In this document: one piece after another, positions 27,302 to 35,070 of the stretch
How the letters are laid out: each line of letters starts with the position of its first letter
Position numbering within the stretch: the first letter of the stretch is position 1
Source of the DNA: Cellulophaga sp. RHA19
GTDB lineage: Bacteria; Bacteroidota; Bacteroidia; Flavobacteriales; Flavobacteriaceae
Reading direction: 5' to 3'
Assembly (NCBI RefSeq): GCF_002813425.1
Contig: NZ_PHUL01000001.1
Coordinates: 1,404,001 to 1,468,000, forward strand
DNA length: 64,000 bases
Translations under genes and position numbers: made by a program
The notes under the pieces: model-generated
Seen by the model: only the letters and a program-made list of their open reading frames with translations
Databases searched by the model: none
What the model was told of the DNA's origin: nothing

Positions 27302-27323
27302 TAATTTCGTTTAATAGTTGGCG

Positions 27324-27331
27324 CAAAGAAC
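27324..27331 (-). promoter_or_regulatory. weak -7-like element of the TonB receptor gene
   Basis: The minus strand reads GTTCTTTG, matching TAnnTTTG only in its TTTG part. It lies 23 bases upstream of the ATG and 10 bases from the nearest Pho-box-like heptamer. A weak core next to activator sites fits an activator-dependent promoter. Confidence 0.35.
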
Positions 27332-27340
27332 GTGTCAACC

Positions 27341-27402
27341 TGTGAACGCGATGTTATCTACGTGTTAACAATTTAAAACCTAATTGTTATTTAAATGTTA
27401 CG
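27341..27402 (+). promoter_or_regulatory. array of Pho-box-like heptamers at 11-bp phase
   Basis: Heptamers start at 27341 (TGTGAAC), 27352 (TGTTATC), 27363 (TGTTAAC), 27385 (TGTTATT) and 27396 (TGTTACG). All lie on one 11-base register; the sixth position (27374, TAAAACC) is degenerate. A further TGTTAAG lies off phase at 27415. The array sits in the divergent region between the TonB receptor and the response regulator genes, so it could activate the receptor and autoregulate the regulator. PhoB binds direct 7-mers every 11 bases in enterobacteria; its use here is inferred. Confidence 0.65.
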
Positions 27403-27425
27403 ATATTAAATGAATGTTAAGCGGC

Positions 27426-27455
27426 TTTGAAGTATAAGTATTATCTTTACTTTTG
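27426..27455 (+). promoter_or_regulatory. promoter of the PhoB-like regulator gene
   Basis: A TTTG at 27426-27429 (-33) and TACTTTTG at 27448-27455 (-7) are 18 bases apart, the best two-part Bacteroidota promoter match in the window. The ATG follows at 27481. Confidence 0.65.
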
Positions 27456-27480
27456 GCGAACCAATCAATAAAATATAAAA

Positions 27481-28170
27481 ATGAAAAAGAAGGATATTAA
27501 GATACTTTTAGTAGACGACGAACCAGACATTTTAGAAATTGTTAGTTACAACCTTTCATCAGAAGGATACGAGGTTTTTACAGCAAAGAATGGGGTTGAA
27601 GCCGTTGCAAAAGCTAAGAAAAAACATCCTCATTTAATTATTTTAGATGTAATGATGCCAGAAATGGATGGTATTGAAGCGTGTGAAATTATACGTAGCA
27701 CTCCTGGTTTGCAAAACACTATTATTACCTTTTTAACAGCTAGGGGAGAAGATTATTCTCAGGTTGCTGGTTTTGATGCTGGTGCAGATGATTACATTAC
27801 AAAGCCTATTAAACCAAAAGTATTGGTTAGCAAAGTAAAAGCCTTGTTAAGAAGACTAAAAGAAGATAATGCTGCAGAGCAAGAAGATATAGTTAAAGTT
27901 GGTAACATTGTAATTAATAGAGAAGAGTACAAGGTTATTAATGATGGTGAAGAAATAGTATTGCCAAGAAAAGAATTTGAGCTTTTAGCTTTACTAACTT
28001 CTAAGCCTAACAAAGTTTACAAAAGAGAAGTTATTTTAGACAAGGTTTGGGGTAACGAGGTTGTTGTTGGTGGTAGAACCATTGATGTACACATTAGAAA
28101 ATTAAGAGAAAAAATAGGAGACGACCATTTTAAAACTGTAAAAGGTGTTGGTTATAAGTTTGTTTTATAA
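27481..28170 (+). CDS. OmpR/PhoB-family response regulator
   Basis: A 229-residue two-domain regulator. The receiver domain (residues 5-120) has the acidic pair Asp12-Asp13, the phosphoacceptor Asp56 in LIILDVMMPEMDG, and the conserved Lys in DDYITKPIKPK near 108. The C-terminal winged-helix DNA-binding domain spans about 135-229 (LPRKEFELLALL, GGRTIDVHIRKLREKIG). It overlaps the histidine kinase gene by one base (TAATG), so the pair is translationally coupled. It resembles PhoB of Bacteroidota. The direct repeats upstream of the neighbouring TonB receptor gene are its likely sites. Confidence 0.93.
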   Translation: MKKKDIKILLVDDEPDILEIVSYNLSSEGYEVFTAKNGVEAVAKAKKKHPHLIILDVMMPEMDGIEACEIIRSTPGLQNTIITFLTARGEDYSQVAGFDAGADDYITKPIKPKVLVSKVKALLRRLKEDNAAEQEDIVKVGNIVINREEYKVINDGEEIVLPRKEFELLALLTSKPNKVYKREVILDKVWGNEVVVGGRTIDVHIRKLREKIGDDHFKTVKGVGYKFVL

Positions 28171-29225
28171 TGGCAAAAAGACTAAAAAAGTCATATAAAT
28201 TCGCATTCCGTTCATCATTTTTTATTGTAATAACACTAACACTGTTGTTAGGATTGTATATGTATTATGCAGCTGCTGTAGAGTGGCTGTTTTTGTTGTG
28301 TTTTGCGCTTGCTAGTTTTTGTATATCTTTCTTAATTATACAACATAGGGTAGAGCGTTTTATATACCGAAGAATTAAAAAAATATATGATGATGTTTCA
28401 TTATTAGAATCTACTTCGTTTTCATCTGCTCCTATTACTACAGATATTAAAACTTTGACCGAGGAAATTGAAAAATTTGCCAAAGGAAAAAAGATAGAAA
28501 TTGACACACTTAAAATTAGAGAAGAATACCGAAAAGATTTTTTAGGTAACGTATCTCATGAGTTAAAAACGCCATTATTTACTGTACAAGGCTATATTTT
28601 AACCTTGTTAGATGGTGCTATGGACGATAAAAAAGTGCGCGAAAAATACTTAGAGCGTGCCAATAAAGGTGTAGAGCGTTTAATATACATTGTTAAAGAT
28701 TTAGATATGATTACCAAGTTAGAAGCTGGTGGTTTAACAATGGAGTTTGAAGATTTTGATATTGTAGAGTTAATACAAAATGTGTTTGATTTGCTTGAAA
28801 TGCGTGCAGCAAAAAAACAAATTACATTAACTTTTGATATGGAATATAAGGAACCTATAATGGTTAGGGCAGATAAGGAGCGTATGCAACAAGTGGTGTC
28901 TAACTTACTGGTAAACTCTATAAAATATGGTCATACTAACGGTACTACAGAGGTTAGTGTAGAGAACCTTATAAAAAGTAAAGTAATTGTGCGCGTTACA
29001 GATAACGGTGAGGGTATATCTAAAGAACACCTATCTAGACTTTTTGAACGTTTTTACCGTGTAGAAAAAAGTAGAAACAGAGAAGTTGGTGGTTCTGGTT
29101 TAGGTTTGTCTATAGTAAAACATATTATTGAGGCGCATAACGAGAAAATTTATGTAGAAAGTGTTGTAGATGTTGGGTCTGAGTTTTCTTTTACTTTAGA
29201 AAAAATAGAGAACAAAACAGCATAA
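28170..29225 (+). CDS. sensor histidine kinase (PhoR-like)
   Basis: A 351-residue membrane kinase with two adjacent transmembrane helices (about 13-33 and 37-58) and almost no periplasmic loop. A cytoplasmic linker follows, then the H-box FLGNVSHELKTPL with His130. The ATPase domain has N-box QQVVSNLLVNSIKYG, G1 VTDNGEGIS and G2 GSGLGLSIVK. The lack of a periplasmic sensor domain and of an evident PAS domain is the PhoR-type layout, in which input can come through the Pst transporter and PhoU; neither is in this window. Its 3' end overlaps the convergent glycosyltransferase gene by 76 bases. Confidence 0.92.
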   Translation: MAKRLKKSYKFAFRSSFFIVITLTLLLGLYMYYAAAVEWLFLLCFALASFCISFLIIQHRVERFIYRRIKKIYDDVSLLESTSFSSAPITTDIKTLTEEIEKFAKGKKIEIDTLKIREEYRKDFLGNVSHELKTPLFTVQGYILTLLDGAMDDKKVREKYLERANKGVERLIYIVKDLDMITKLEAGGLTMEFEDFDIVELIQNVFDLLEMRAAKKQITLTFDMEYKEPIMVRADKERMQQVVSNLLVNSIKYGHTNGTTEVSVENLIKSKVIVRVTDNGEGISKEHLSRLFERFYRVEKSRNREVGGSGLGLSIVKHIIEAHNEKIYVESVVDVGSEFSFTLEKIENKTA

Positions 29226-30253
29226 TCTAAGTTGTTTTTAAACTTGGTTAACCCTTTGTAATCCTTTACTTTTTTTAATAATTCTAGCGTAAAATCATCT
29301 TGTTGGCAAGTTGGTGCAATTCCTTTTTTGTCTAAACGCTTGGCTAAGTATTCTTGCTCAAACTGTCCAGGAGTTGGTATAAAAAAGGCTTTCTTTTCTA
29401 GCTTTGCTAAATCCATTACAGTGGTGTAGCCAGATCTGCAAAGTACCATTTTGCTCTCATTTACAGCGCGTTCTAAAGCTTTAGAGCTCATAAAATTATA
29501 AATAATAGTATTACCTCTTAAAGATGATATTTTTTGTTCTTCCTCTATAATGCCTTTTACAAAAAGCACATCATTGGGGTAGCCAATAAGCTCATCAAAT
29601 ATCTTTTCCTCAAGCATAGAGCGTTGCGGTTCTGGCCCAGATAAAAGCACCATTAAATCGTACTTTTTAGGAACATCTGTTTTTGTAAATCTACTCAACG
29701 GTCCTAAGTATTTAATTTTAAGCTTAGAGTTTTTTAAATGTCCTAATTTGCCCGATAGGTTGGGTTGTTTTTTTGTGTCAGGAACCCAGCACTCATCAAA
29801 TTTTTTAATAATATTTTGGTGTAATTTGGTGGTCATCCAAGTGGTATTGCCAGTTAGCACATTTAGCTGGTGTGTAATAAAAACACTAGGTACTTTTTTG
29901 TAACATACTCCCAAGCGATTATCAGAGATAATACCATCAATATTAAATTCCTTAACCAGTTTTTTGGTTTGTTTTTTTTCTTTCTGTATTGCTTTTAGCA
30001 TTTTAGGAGAATCCCAAAGTAGTTTTATTTTAAAATTTTTACCGTTTTTAGCATATTTTATTTTGTACGATGGTAATTCGTGAAATTCTAAACCAGGAAA
30101 CTCCTTCTTTAAAAGGTTAAGTGCGTCACCATCTGACGCAATAACAGGAGTAAATCCTTGGTCTAACAAAGCATTTATTATAGGAATGCACCTTGTGGCG
30201 TGCCCTAAACCCCAGTTTAATGGGGCAACTAGTATACGTTTGCTTTTATTCAT
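29150..30253 (-). CDS. MurG-like glycosyltransferase family protein (GT28-type)
   Basis: A 367-residue two-Rossmann-domain protein. The N-terminal LVAPLNWGLGHATRCIPIIN (residues 8-27) is the nucleotide-sugar transferase GHxxR-type loop. The C-terminal half has LCRSGYTTVMDL (about residues 271-282), the donor-binding motif of GT-B enzymes in the MurG/GT28 group. The natural acceptor and sugar are unknown; relatives in Bacteroidota are annotated only as glycosyltransferase. The last 25 codons lie antisense to the kinase gene. It is divergent from trmB. Confidence 0.8.
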   Translation of the reverse strand: MNKSKRILVAPLNWGLGHATRCIPIINALLDQGFTPVIASDGDALNLLKKEFPGLEFHELPSYKIKYAKNGKNFKIKLLWDSPKMLKAIQKEKKQTKKLVKEFNIDGIISDNRLGVCYKKVPSVFITHQLNVLTGNTTWMTTKLHQNIIKKFDECWVPDTKKQPNLSGKLGHLKNSKLKIKYLGPLSRFTKTDVPKKYDLMVLLSGPEPQRSMLEEKIFDELIGYPNDVLFVKGIIEEEQKISSLRGNTIIYNFMSSKALERAVNESKMVLCRSGYTTVMDLAKLEKKAFFIPTPGQFEQEYLAKRLDKKGIAPTCQQDDFTLELLKKVKDYKGLTKFKNNLDYAVLFSIFSKVKENSDPTSTTLST

Positions 30254-30294
30254 ACCTATAAAGAAACTACTATAAAAACATAAATAGATTTCCT

Positions 30295-30302
30295 TAGCTT
30301 TG
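30295..30302 (+). promoter_or_regulatory. -7 promoter element of trmB
   Basis: TAGCTTTG matches TAnnTTTG and lies 21 bases upstream of the GTG start at 30324. Confidence 0.5.
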
Positions 30303-30323
30303 CCAAATCATTAAATTTATGTT

Positions 30324-30995
30324 GTGGGAAGTAAAAACAAGCTAAAGAGGTTTAAAGAGAACGAAACGTTTGATAACGTAATTCAGCCAACCAGAGAAGA
30401 AATTGTAGACCAGACTTTTGCATTAAAAGGCAAGTGGAATACTTTTTTTAAAAACGATAATCCAATTATATTAGAATTAGGTTGTGGTAAAGGAGAGTAC
30501 ACTGTTGGTTTAGCAAAACAAAGTCCTGACAAAAATTTTATTGGTGTAGATATTAAAGGAGCTCGTTTTTGGAGAGGTGCTAAAACCGCAACCGAAGAAA
30601 GTATGAATAATGTTGGTTTTATTAGAACTCAGATAGAGTTGATAGACCAACTTTTTGCAGAAGGCGAAGTTTCTGAAATTTGGATTACTTTTCCTGATCC
30701 TCAAATAAAATACAAGCGTACCAAGCACAGATTAACTAACGAGGCTTTTTTAGCTAAGTATAGGCAAATATTAAAACCAGACGGTGTAGTTAATTTAAAA
30801 ACCGATAGCGAGTTTATGCACGGTTACACACTTGGTTTGTTACATGGTAAAGGTTTAGAGGTAATTTATGCCAATCATGATGTATATAAGAACGAAGGAA
30901 GCCCAAAAGAGGTGTTAGAGATTCAGACTTTCTATGAAAATCAGTATCTTGAAAAAGGAAAACCAATCACCTATATAAAATTTAGAGTCAATTAA
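30324..30995 (+). CDS. trmB: tRNA (guanine(46)-N7)-methyltransferase
   Basis: Methylates N7 of G46 in tRNA using S-adenosylmethionine. The 223-residue protein has the SAM-binding motif LELGCGKGEYTVGLA (about residues 49-63), FIGVDIKGAR and the family motif FPDPQIKYKRTKHRL (about residues 119-133). The start is a GTG at 30324, giving MGSKNKLKRF. It leads a three-gene run with the LysE transporter and the alkyltransferase-like protein, with gaps of 3 and 2 bases. Confidence 0.95.
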   Translation: MGSKNKLKRFKENETFDNVIQPTREEIVDQTFALKGKWNTFFKNDNPIILELGCGKGEYTVGLAKQSPDKNFIGVDIKGARFWRGAKTATEESMNNVGFIRTQIELIDQLFAEGEVSEIWITFPDPQIKYKRTKHRLTNEAFLAKYRQILKPDGVVNLKTDSEFMHGYTLGLLHGKGLEVIYANHDVYKNEGSPKEVLEIQTFYENQYLEKGKPITYIKFRVN

Positions 30996-30998
30996 CCA

Positions 30999-31631
30999 AT
31001 GACACACTTACTTATACTCTTTTTTGCAACATTTTCTGGTGCCTTTATGGCAACAGTACCACCTGGGTTGTTAAATATGAATGCTGCAAAAATTAGTGTA
31101 GAAAAGGGTAAGTTAAACGGGATTATTTTTAGTATTGGAGTGTCTGTAACTGTAATTCTACAGGCATACATTGCTGTAATGATTTCTAAATTTTTACACA
31201 ATAATCCAGATTTTGTGGGAGTGCTTTTAAAAATTGCCTTAGGAGTATTTGCTTTGTTAGGAATTTATTTTTTTGCAATGGCAAAAGAATGGATTAAGCC
31301 AAAAAAGAAGGCAAAGCCAAAAATTAGCAAGCGAAATAGTTTTTTTAAAGGTGTTTTTTTGGCAGCAATTAACCTGCTAACTATTCCGTATTACAGTGGA
31401 ATGAATGCAATGTGGAAAGCATCAGGTTGGATCAAGTTTCAGTCTTGGGATATTCTTGTGTTCATTTTTGCTGCAGGTTGCGGTACATTTGGTGTGCTGT
31501 ATTTATACACCGTATATTTTAATAAGCTAGAGAAAAAATCTAACGGATTTTCTAAAAACTCAAACTACATTATAAGTGCTTTAATGTTATTATTATTTGT
31601 AATAACGTTGGTTAGAGTCTACAATCACTAA
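30999..31631 (+). CDS. LysE family transporter
   Basis: A 210-residue inner-membrane protein with about six hydrophobic segments. It carries the N-terminal family signature FATFSGAFMATVPPGLLNMNAAKISVEKG-like region, where the PPGLLN corresponds to the PGP-type loop of LysE/RhtB exporters. The substrate (an amino acid or related compound) is unknown. It lies 3 bases after trmB. It is shorter than the classical LysE core in its central loop, but topology is consistent. Confidence 0.85.
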   Translation: MTHLLILFFATFSGAFMATVPPGLLNMNAAKISVEKGKLNGIIFSIGVSVTVILQAYIAVMISKFLHNNPDFVGVLLKIALGVFALLGIYFFAMAKEWIKPKKKAKPKISKRNSFFKGVFLAAINLLTIPYYSGMNAMWKASGWIKFQSWDILVFIFAAGCGTFGVLYLYTVYFNKLEKKSNGFSKNSNYIISALMLLLFVITLVRVYNH

Positions 31632-31633
31632 AT

Positions 31634-31969
31634 ATGGCGGCAGATAATCAAAATTTTTTTGAAAGAGTCTATGCTGTAGCAAAGCAAATACCATATGGCA
31701 AAGTAACTTCTTATGGTGCTATTGCAAAGTATTTGGGTGCTGCGCGTAGTGCACGTATGGTTGGCTGGGCAATGAATGCATCTCACTTAAAAGATGAAAT
31801 ACCAGCGCACAGAGTTGTAAACCGTAAGGGTTTGCTAACAGGTAAACATCATTTTGACGGTACCAACTTAATGCAGCAGCTTTTAGAGAATGAAGGTGTT
31901 GTGGTTATAGATAGCCAAATACAAAATCTAGAAGACTATTTTTGGGATCCGTCTACAGAGTTAGAATAG
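31634..31969 (+). CDS. alkyltransferase-like protein (MGMT family, no active Cys)
   Basis: A 111-residue single-domain relative of O6-alkylguanine-DNA alkyltransferase. The recognisable motif PYGKVTSYGAIAKYLG (about residues 20-35) and the DNA-binding RARMVGWAMN-type helix are present. The catalytic PCHR motif reads PAHR at residues 57-60: Ala58 replaces the nucleophilic Cys. Such ATL proteins bind alkylated bases and recruit nucleotide-excision repair instead of transferring the alkyl group. It lies 2 bases after the LysE gene, so it is probably translated with it. The repair role is inferred from family. Confidence 0.88.
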   Translation: MAADNQNFFERVYAVAKQIPYGKVTSYGAIAKYLGAARSARMVGWAMNASHLKDEIPAHRVVNRKGLLTGKHHFDGTNLMQQLLENEGVVVIDSQIQNLEDYFWDPSTELE

Positions 31970-32084
31970 CGTATAATATCAATTTCTAATTTGTTAAAAG
32001 TTAGTCAAAAATATAGCATCAACTAAACTTATAAAAGTATGTTATATTTCAATTCTGCGGCTTCTTAATCTCATATCGATACAC

Positions 32085-32092
32085 TATCTTTG
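32085..32092 (+). promoter_or_regulatory. -7 promoter element of the Mrp gene
   Basis: TATCTTTG, 49 bases upstream of the ATG at 32141. This supports the downstream start, because a longer frame would begin within the element. Confidence 0.5.
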
Positions 32093-32140
32093 CAATTTAG
32101 AATCAGTTTAAGTAAAAAGCTGAAAAAGAAAGTAATACAC

Positions 32141-33283
32141 ATGAAGCTAAATAAACAAGATGTCTTAAAGGCATTAGAAAAGATAACAGTTCCTGGTGAA
32201 GGTAAAAATATGGTTGAAAGCGGAGCTGTAACTAACGTTATGGTTTTTGGAGATGAGGTTGTTGTAGATGTTACTATAAACAATCCTAGTTTACAAGCGC
32301 GTAAAAAAACCGAAGTTGAGATTTTAAAAGCAATACATGCAGAAGTGTATGAAAAAGCTAAAATTAAAATTAACGTAAAGGTAGATGCTGAGGCTGCTAA
32401 GCCAAAAACAAACGAAATTAAAGGGAAACCACTTCCTGGAATTAAAAATATTATAGCTGTTGCCTCTGGTAAAGGAGGAGTAGGTAAATCTACAGTAACA
32501 GCAAACCTTGCAGTAACTTTAGCAAAAATGGGCTTTAAAGTTGGCTTGTTAGATGCAGACATTTACGGGCCATCTATGCCAATTATGTTTGATGTTGCCC
32601 AAGAAAAACCATTAGCAGTAAATATAGATGGTAAGTCTAAAATGAAACCTGTAGAAAGTTACGGAGTTAAATTACTATCTATTGGCTTTTTTACACAACC
32701 AAACCAAGCAGTAATTTGGAGAGGACCAATGGCATCAAAAGCATTAAACCAAATGATTTTTGACGCACATTGGGGAGAAATAGATTTTATGCTTATAGAT
32801 TTACCTCCAGGAACAGGAGATATACATTTAAGTATAATGCAAGCAATGCCAGTAACTGGTGCTGTTGTTGTAAGTACACCGCAAGAAATAGCTTTAGCAG
32901 ATGCACGTAAAGGTGTTGCAATGTTTCAGCAAGATTCTATTAACGTACCTGTGTTAGGAGTAATAGAAAATATGGCGTATTTTACACCAGAAGAATTACC
33001 AGAAAATAAATATTATATTTTTGGTAAAGAAGGAGCTAAGCATTTGTCTGAAGACTTAAAAGTGCCATTTTTAGGAGAAATTCCTTTGGTACAAAGCATT
33101 AGAGAAGCTGGTGATGTTGGTAGACCTGCAGCAATGCAAGAGAGTACGCCTATAGAAACTGCTTTTAACGAGCTTACAAAAAATGTAGTGCAACAAGTGG
33201 TAAGCAGAAATACAGATTTGCCACCAACAGAGGCTATTAAAATAACAACTATGGCGGGTTGCTCGCCTGTTAATAAGCAATAA
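32141..33283 (+). CDS. Mrp/NBP35-family Fe-S cluster carrier ATPase
   Basis: A 380-residue protein. The N-terminal MIP18/DUF59 domain covers residues 1-80, and the deviant Walker A GKGGVGKST is at 110-118. The protein carries Fe-S clusters to apoproteins. The family motif where ApbC relatives have CxxC (after ENMAYF) is replaced by TPEELPENKYY, with no Cys; the only nearby candidate is the Cys in the final MAGCSPVNKQ. The ATG at 32141 is chosen because an upstream in-frame start at 32090 overlaps the promoter element. It precedes the NifU-like gene by 3 bases, a consistent Fe-S pairing. Confidence 0.93.
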   Translation: MKLNKQDVLKALEKITVPGEGKNMVESGAVTNVMVFGDEVVVDVTINNPSLQARKKTEVEILKAIHAEVYEKAKIKINVKVDAEAAKPKTNEIKGKPLPGIKNIIAVASGKGGVGKSTVTANLAVTLAKMGFKVGLLDADIYGPSMPIMFDVAQEKPLAVNIDGKSKMKPVESYGVKLLSIGFFTQPNQAVIWRGPMASKALNQMIFDAHWGEIDFMLIDLPPGTGDIHLSIMQAMPVTGAVVVSTPQEIALADARKGVAMFQQDSINVPVLGVIENMAYFTPEELPENKYYIFGKEGAKHLSEDLKVPFLGEIPLVQSIREAGDVGRPAAMQESTPIETAFNELTKNVVQQVVSRNTDLPPTEAIKITTMAGCSPVNKQ

Positions 33284-33286
33284 AAG

Positions 33287-33526
33287 ATGACAACAGAAGA
33301 GGTAAGAACTAACGTAGAAAAAGCATTAGAAGAAATTCGTCCATTTTTACAGAGTGATGGTGGTGATATTTCTCTAATTTCAATAGATAATGATACTTCT
33401 GTAAAAGTAAAGTTAGAAGGTGCATGTGTTGGTTGTAGTGTTAACCAAATGACACTTAAAAGTGGTGTAGAAATGACCATTAAAAAATATGTGCCACAGA
33501 TTGAAGAAGTAATTAACGTTGGTTAA
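33287..33526 (+). CDS. NifU-like C-terminal-domain protein (Fe-S scaffold)
   Basis: A 79-residue NifU C-terminal-domain protein. It carries the invariant CxxC at Cys47 and Cys50 (GACVGCSVNQM) and the upstream FLQSDGGDISL motif. It can bind a labile Fe-S cluster as a scaffold or carrier. Its position three bases after the Mrp gene indicates co-transcription and shared assembly work. The length is standard for the stand-alone form. Confidence 0.93.
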   Translation: MTTEEVRTNVEKALEEIRPFLQSDGGDISLISIDNDTSVKVKLEGACVGCSVNQMTLKSGVEMTIKKYVPQIEEVINVG

Positions 33527-33601
33527 TTAGTGCTGATAATTGTCATATTATAAACGTATCAACTTCTGTAATTTTACATTTATTTTTAAGACTACTTTTA
33601 C

Positions 33602-34660
33602 ATGATTAAGACAGATATACTAATTATAGGTGCTGGTCCAACAGGATTATTTGCTGTTTTTGAAGCCGGATTATTAAAATTAAAGTGCCATTTAATAGAT
33701 GCCTTGCCACAAGCAGGCGGGCAATGTTCTGAGATTTACCCTAAAAAACCAATTTATGATATTCCTGGTTTTCCAGAAGTATTGGCTGGTGATTTGGTAG
33801 ATAATCTAATGGAACAAATAAAAGCGTTTCAGCCAGGTTTTACTTTGGGTGAACGTGCAGAAACTATAGAAAAACAAGAAGACGGTTCTTTTATAGTAAC
33901 TACAAATAAAGGTACAAAACACCACGCGCCAATTGTTGCAATTGCAGGTGGTTTAGGTAGTTTTGAACCACGTAAACCGCTGTTAGAAAACTTAACAAAG
34001 TTTGAGGATAATGGTGTTGCTTACATGATAAAAGACCCAGAAGTTTATCGTAATAAAAAAGTAGTTATAGCTGGTGGAGGAGATTCTGCTTTAGATTGGA
34101 GTATTTTTTTAGCTGATGTAGCTGCTGAGGTTACTTTGGTGCATAGAAGAAATGAGTTTAGAGGAGCTTTAGACTCGGTAGAAAAAGTACAGCAACTTAA
34201 AAATGCGGGTAAAATTAATCTTGTAACGCCAGCAGAAATAGTTGGTTTAAAAGGTGGTGATACACTTACTGCTGTAGAAATTAAAAAAACAGGAGAAGAA
34301 GAAAACATTGTTTTAGAGGTAGATAATTTTATAGCATTATTTGGACTGTCTCCAAAACTAGGTCCAATAGGAGATTGGGGATTAGAGATAGAAAAAAATG
34401 CAATAAAAGTTGACAATGCTTTAGATTACCAAACAAACATACCTGGTATCTATGCTATTGGAGATGTAAATACATATCCAGGAAAATTAAAATTAATATT
34501 ATGTGGTTTTCATGAAGCTACATTAATGTGTCAAAGCGCCTACCAAAAAATATATCCGGATAAAAAATATGTTATGAAATATACTACCGTTGGTGGTGTG
34601 TCTGGTTTTGATGGTACTAAAAAAGAAGCACCTAAAGCAGTTGTAAAAGCAATAGAATAA
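33602..34660 (+). CDS. thioredoxin-reductase-like ferredoxin-NADP reductase
   Basis: A 352-residue FAD/NAD(P) oxidoreductase. The FAD motif IIGAGPTGLFA (about residues 7-17) and NADP motif VVIAGGGDSALDWS (about residues 157-170) are clear. There is no CxxC redox disulfide, so it is the ferredoxin/flavodoxin-NADP reductase type, not thioredoxin reductase. It overlaps the downstream ferredoxin gene by one base (ATAATG), a strong sign that the ferredoxin is its partner. The electron flow direction and final acceptor are not evident. Confidence 0.9.
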   Translation: MIKTDILIIGAGPTGLFAVFEAGLLKLKCHLIDALPQAGGQCSEIYPKKPIYDIPGFPEVLAGDLVDNLMEQIKAFQPGFTLGERAETIEKQEDGSFIVTTNKGTKHHAPIVAIAGGLGSFEPRKPLLENLTKFEDNGVAYMIKDPEVYRNKKVVIAGGGDSALDWSIFLADVAAEVTLVHRRNEFRGALDSVEKVQQLKNAGKINLVTPAEIVGLKGGDTLTAVEIKKTGEEENIVLEVDNFIALFGLSPKLGPIGDWGLEIEKNAIKVDNALDYQTNIPGIYAIGDVNTYPGKLKLILCGFHEATLMCQSAYQKIYPDKKYVMKYTTVGGVSGFDGTKKEAPKAVVKAIE

Positions 34661-34989
34661 TGAGTGATATTAAATTAAAAATAACAGACAGAGAAGGTGT
34701 TTTACACGAGGTAGATGCACCAACTGATATGAATATGAACTTAATGGAGGTTGTACGTTCTTACGAGCTTGCTCCAGAGGGTACAATTGGTATTTGCGGT
34801 GGTATGGCAATGTGCGCTTCTTGTCAGTGTTATGTTAAGTCTGCTCACAATTTGCCAGAAATGTCTGATGATGAGGATGCAATGTTAGCAGAAGCTTTTA
34901 ATGTAGAAGATAACAGCAGGTTAGGTTGTCAAATACATATGACGCCAGATTTAGATGGCTTAGAAGTTGAGTTGGCTCCAGAGAGTTAA
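34660..34989 (+). CDS. 2Fe-2S ferredoxin, adrenodoxin type
   Basis: A 109-residue ferredoxin. The cluster ligands are Cys46, Cys52, Cys55 and Cys90, in the order CxxxxxCxxC...C of the adrenodoxin/putidaredoxin group. An extra Cys57 lies nearby. It is translationally coupled to the reductase gene and followed by a terminator. Such ferredoxins serve Fe-S cluster assembly or monooxygenases; the Mrp/NifU genes just upstream favour the assembly role, by inference. Confidence 0.93.
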   Translation: MSDIKLKITDREGVLHEVDAPTDMNMNLMEVVRSYELAPEGTIGICGGMAMCASCQCYVKSAHNLPEMSDDEDAMLAEAFNVEDNSRLGCQIHMTPDLDGLEVELAPES

Positions 34990-35011
34990 AATCAATTAAA
35001 CTAAAAATATA

Positions 35012-35050
35012 AAAAAGCTCAAATTCTTAATTTTAGAATTTGAGCTTTTT
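35012..35050. terminator. bidirectional intrinsic terminator
   Basis: Long stem AAAAAGCTCAAATTCT / AGAATTTGAGCTTTTT between the convergent ferredoxin and ABC exporter genes. Confidence 0.92.
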
Positions 35051-35070
35051 ACTTGTAATAGTCTTTTTTG

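Noticed and set aside
32071..32562. A 163-codon minus-strand frame antisense to the Mrp gene
   Set aside because: It lies wholly over a securely identified gene and has low-complexity Ser/Leu/Phe composition.
33013..33480. A 155-codon minus-strand frame across the Mrp and NifU genes
   Set aside because: Spans two real genes on the opposite strand and has no recognisable motif.
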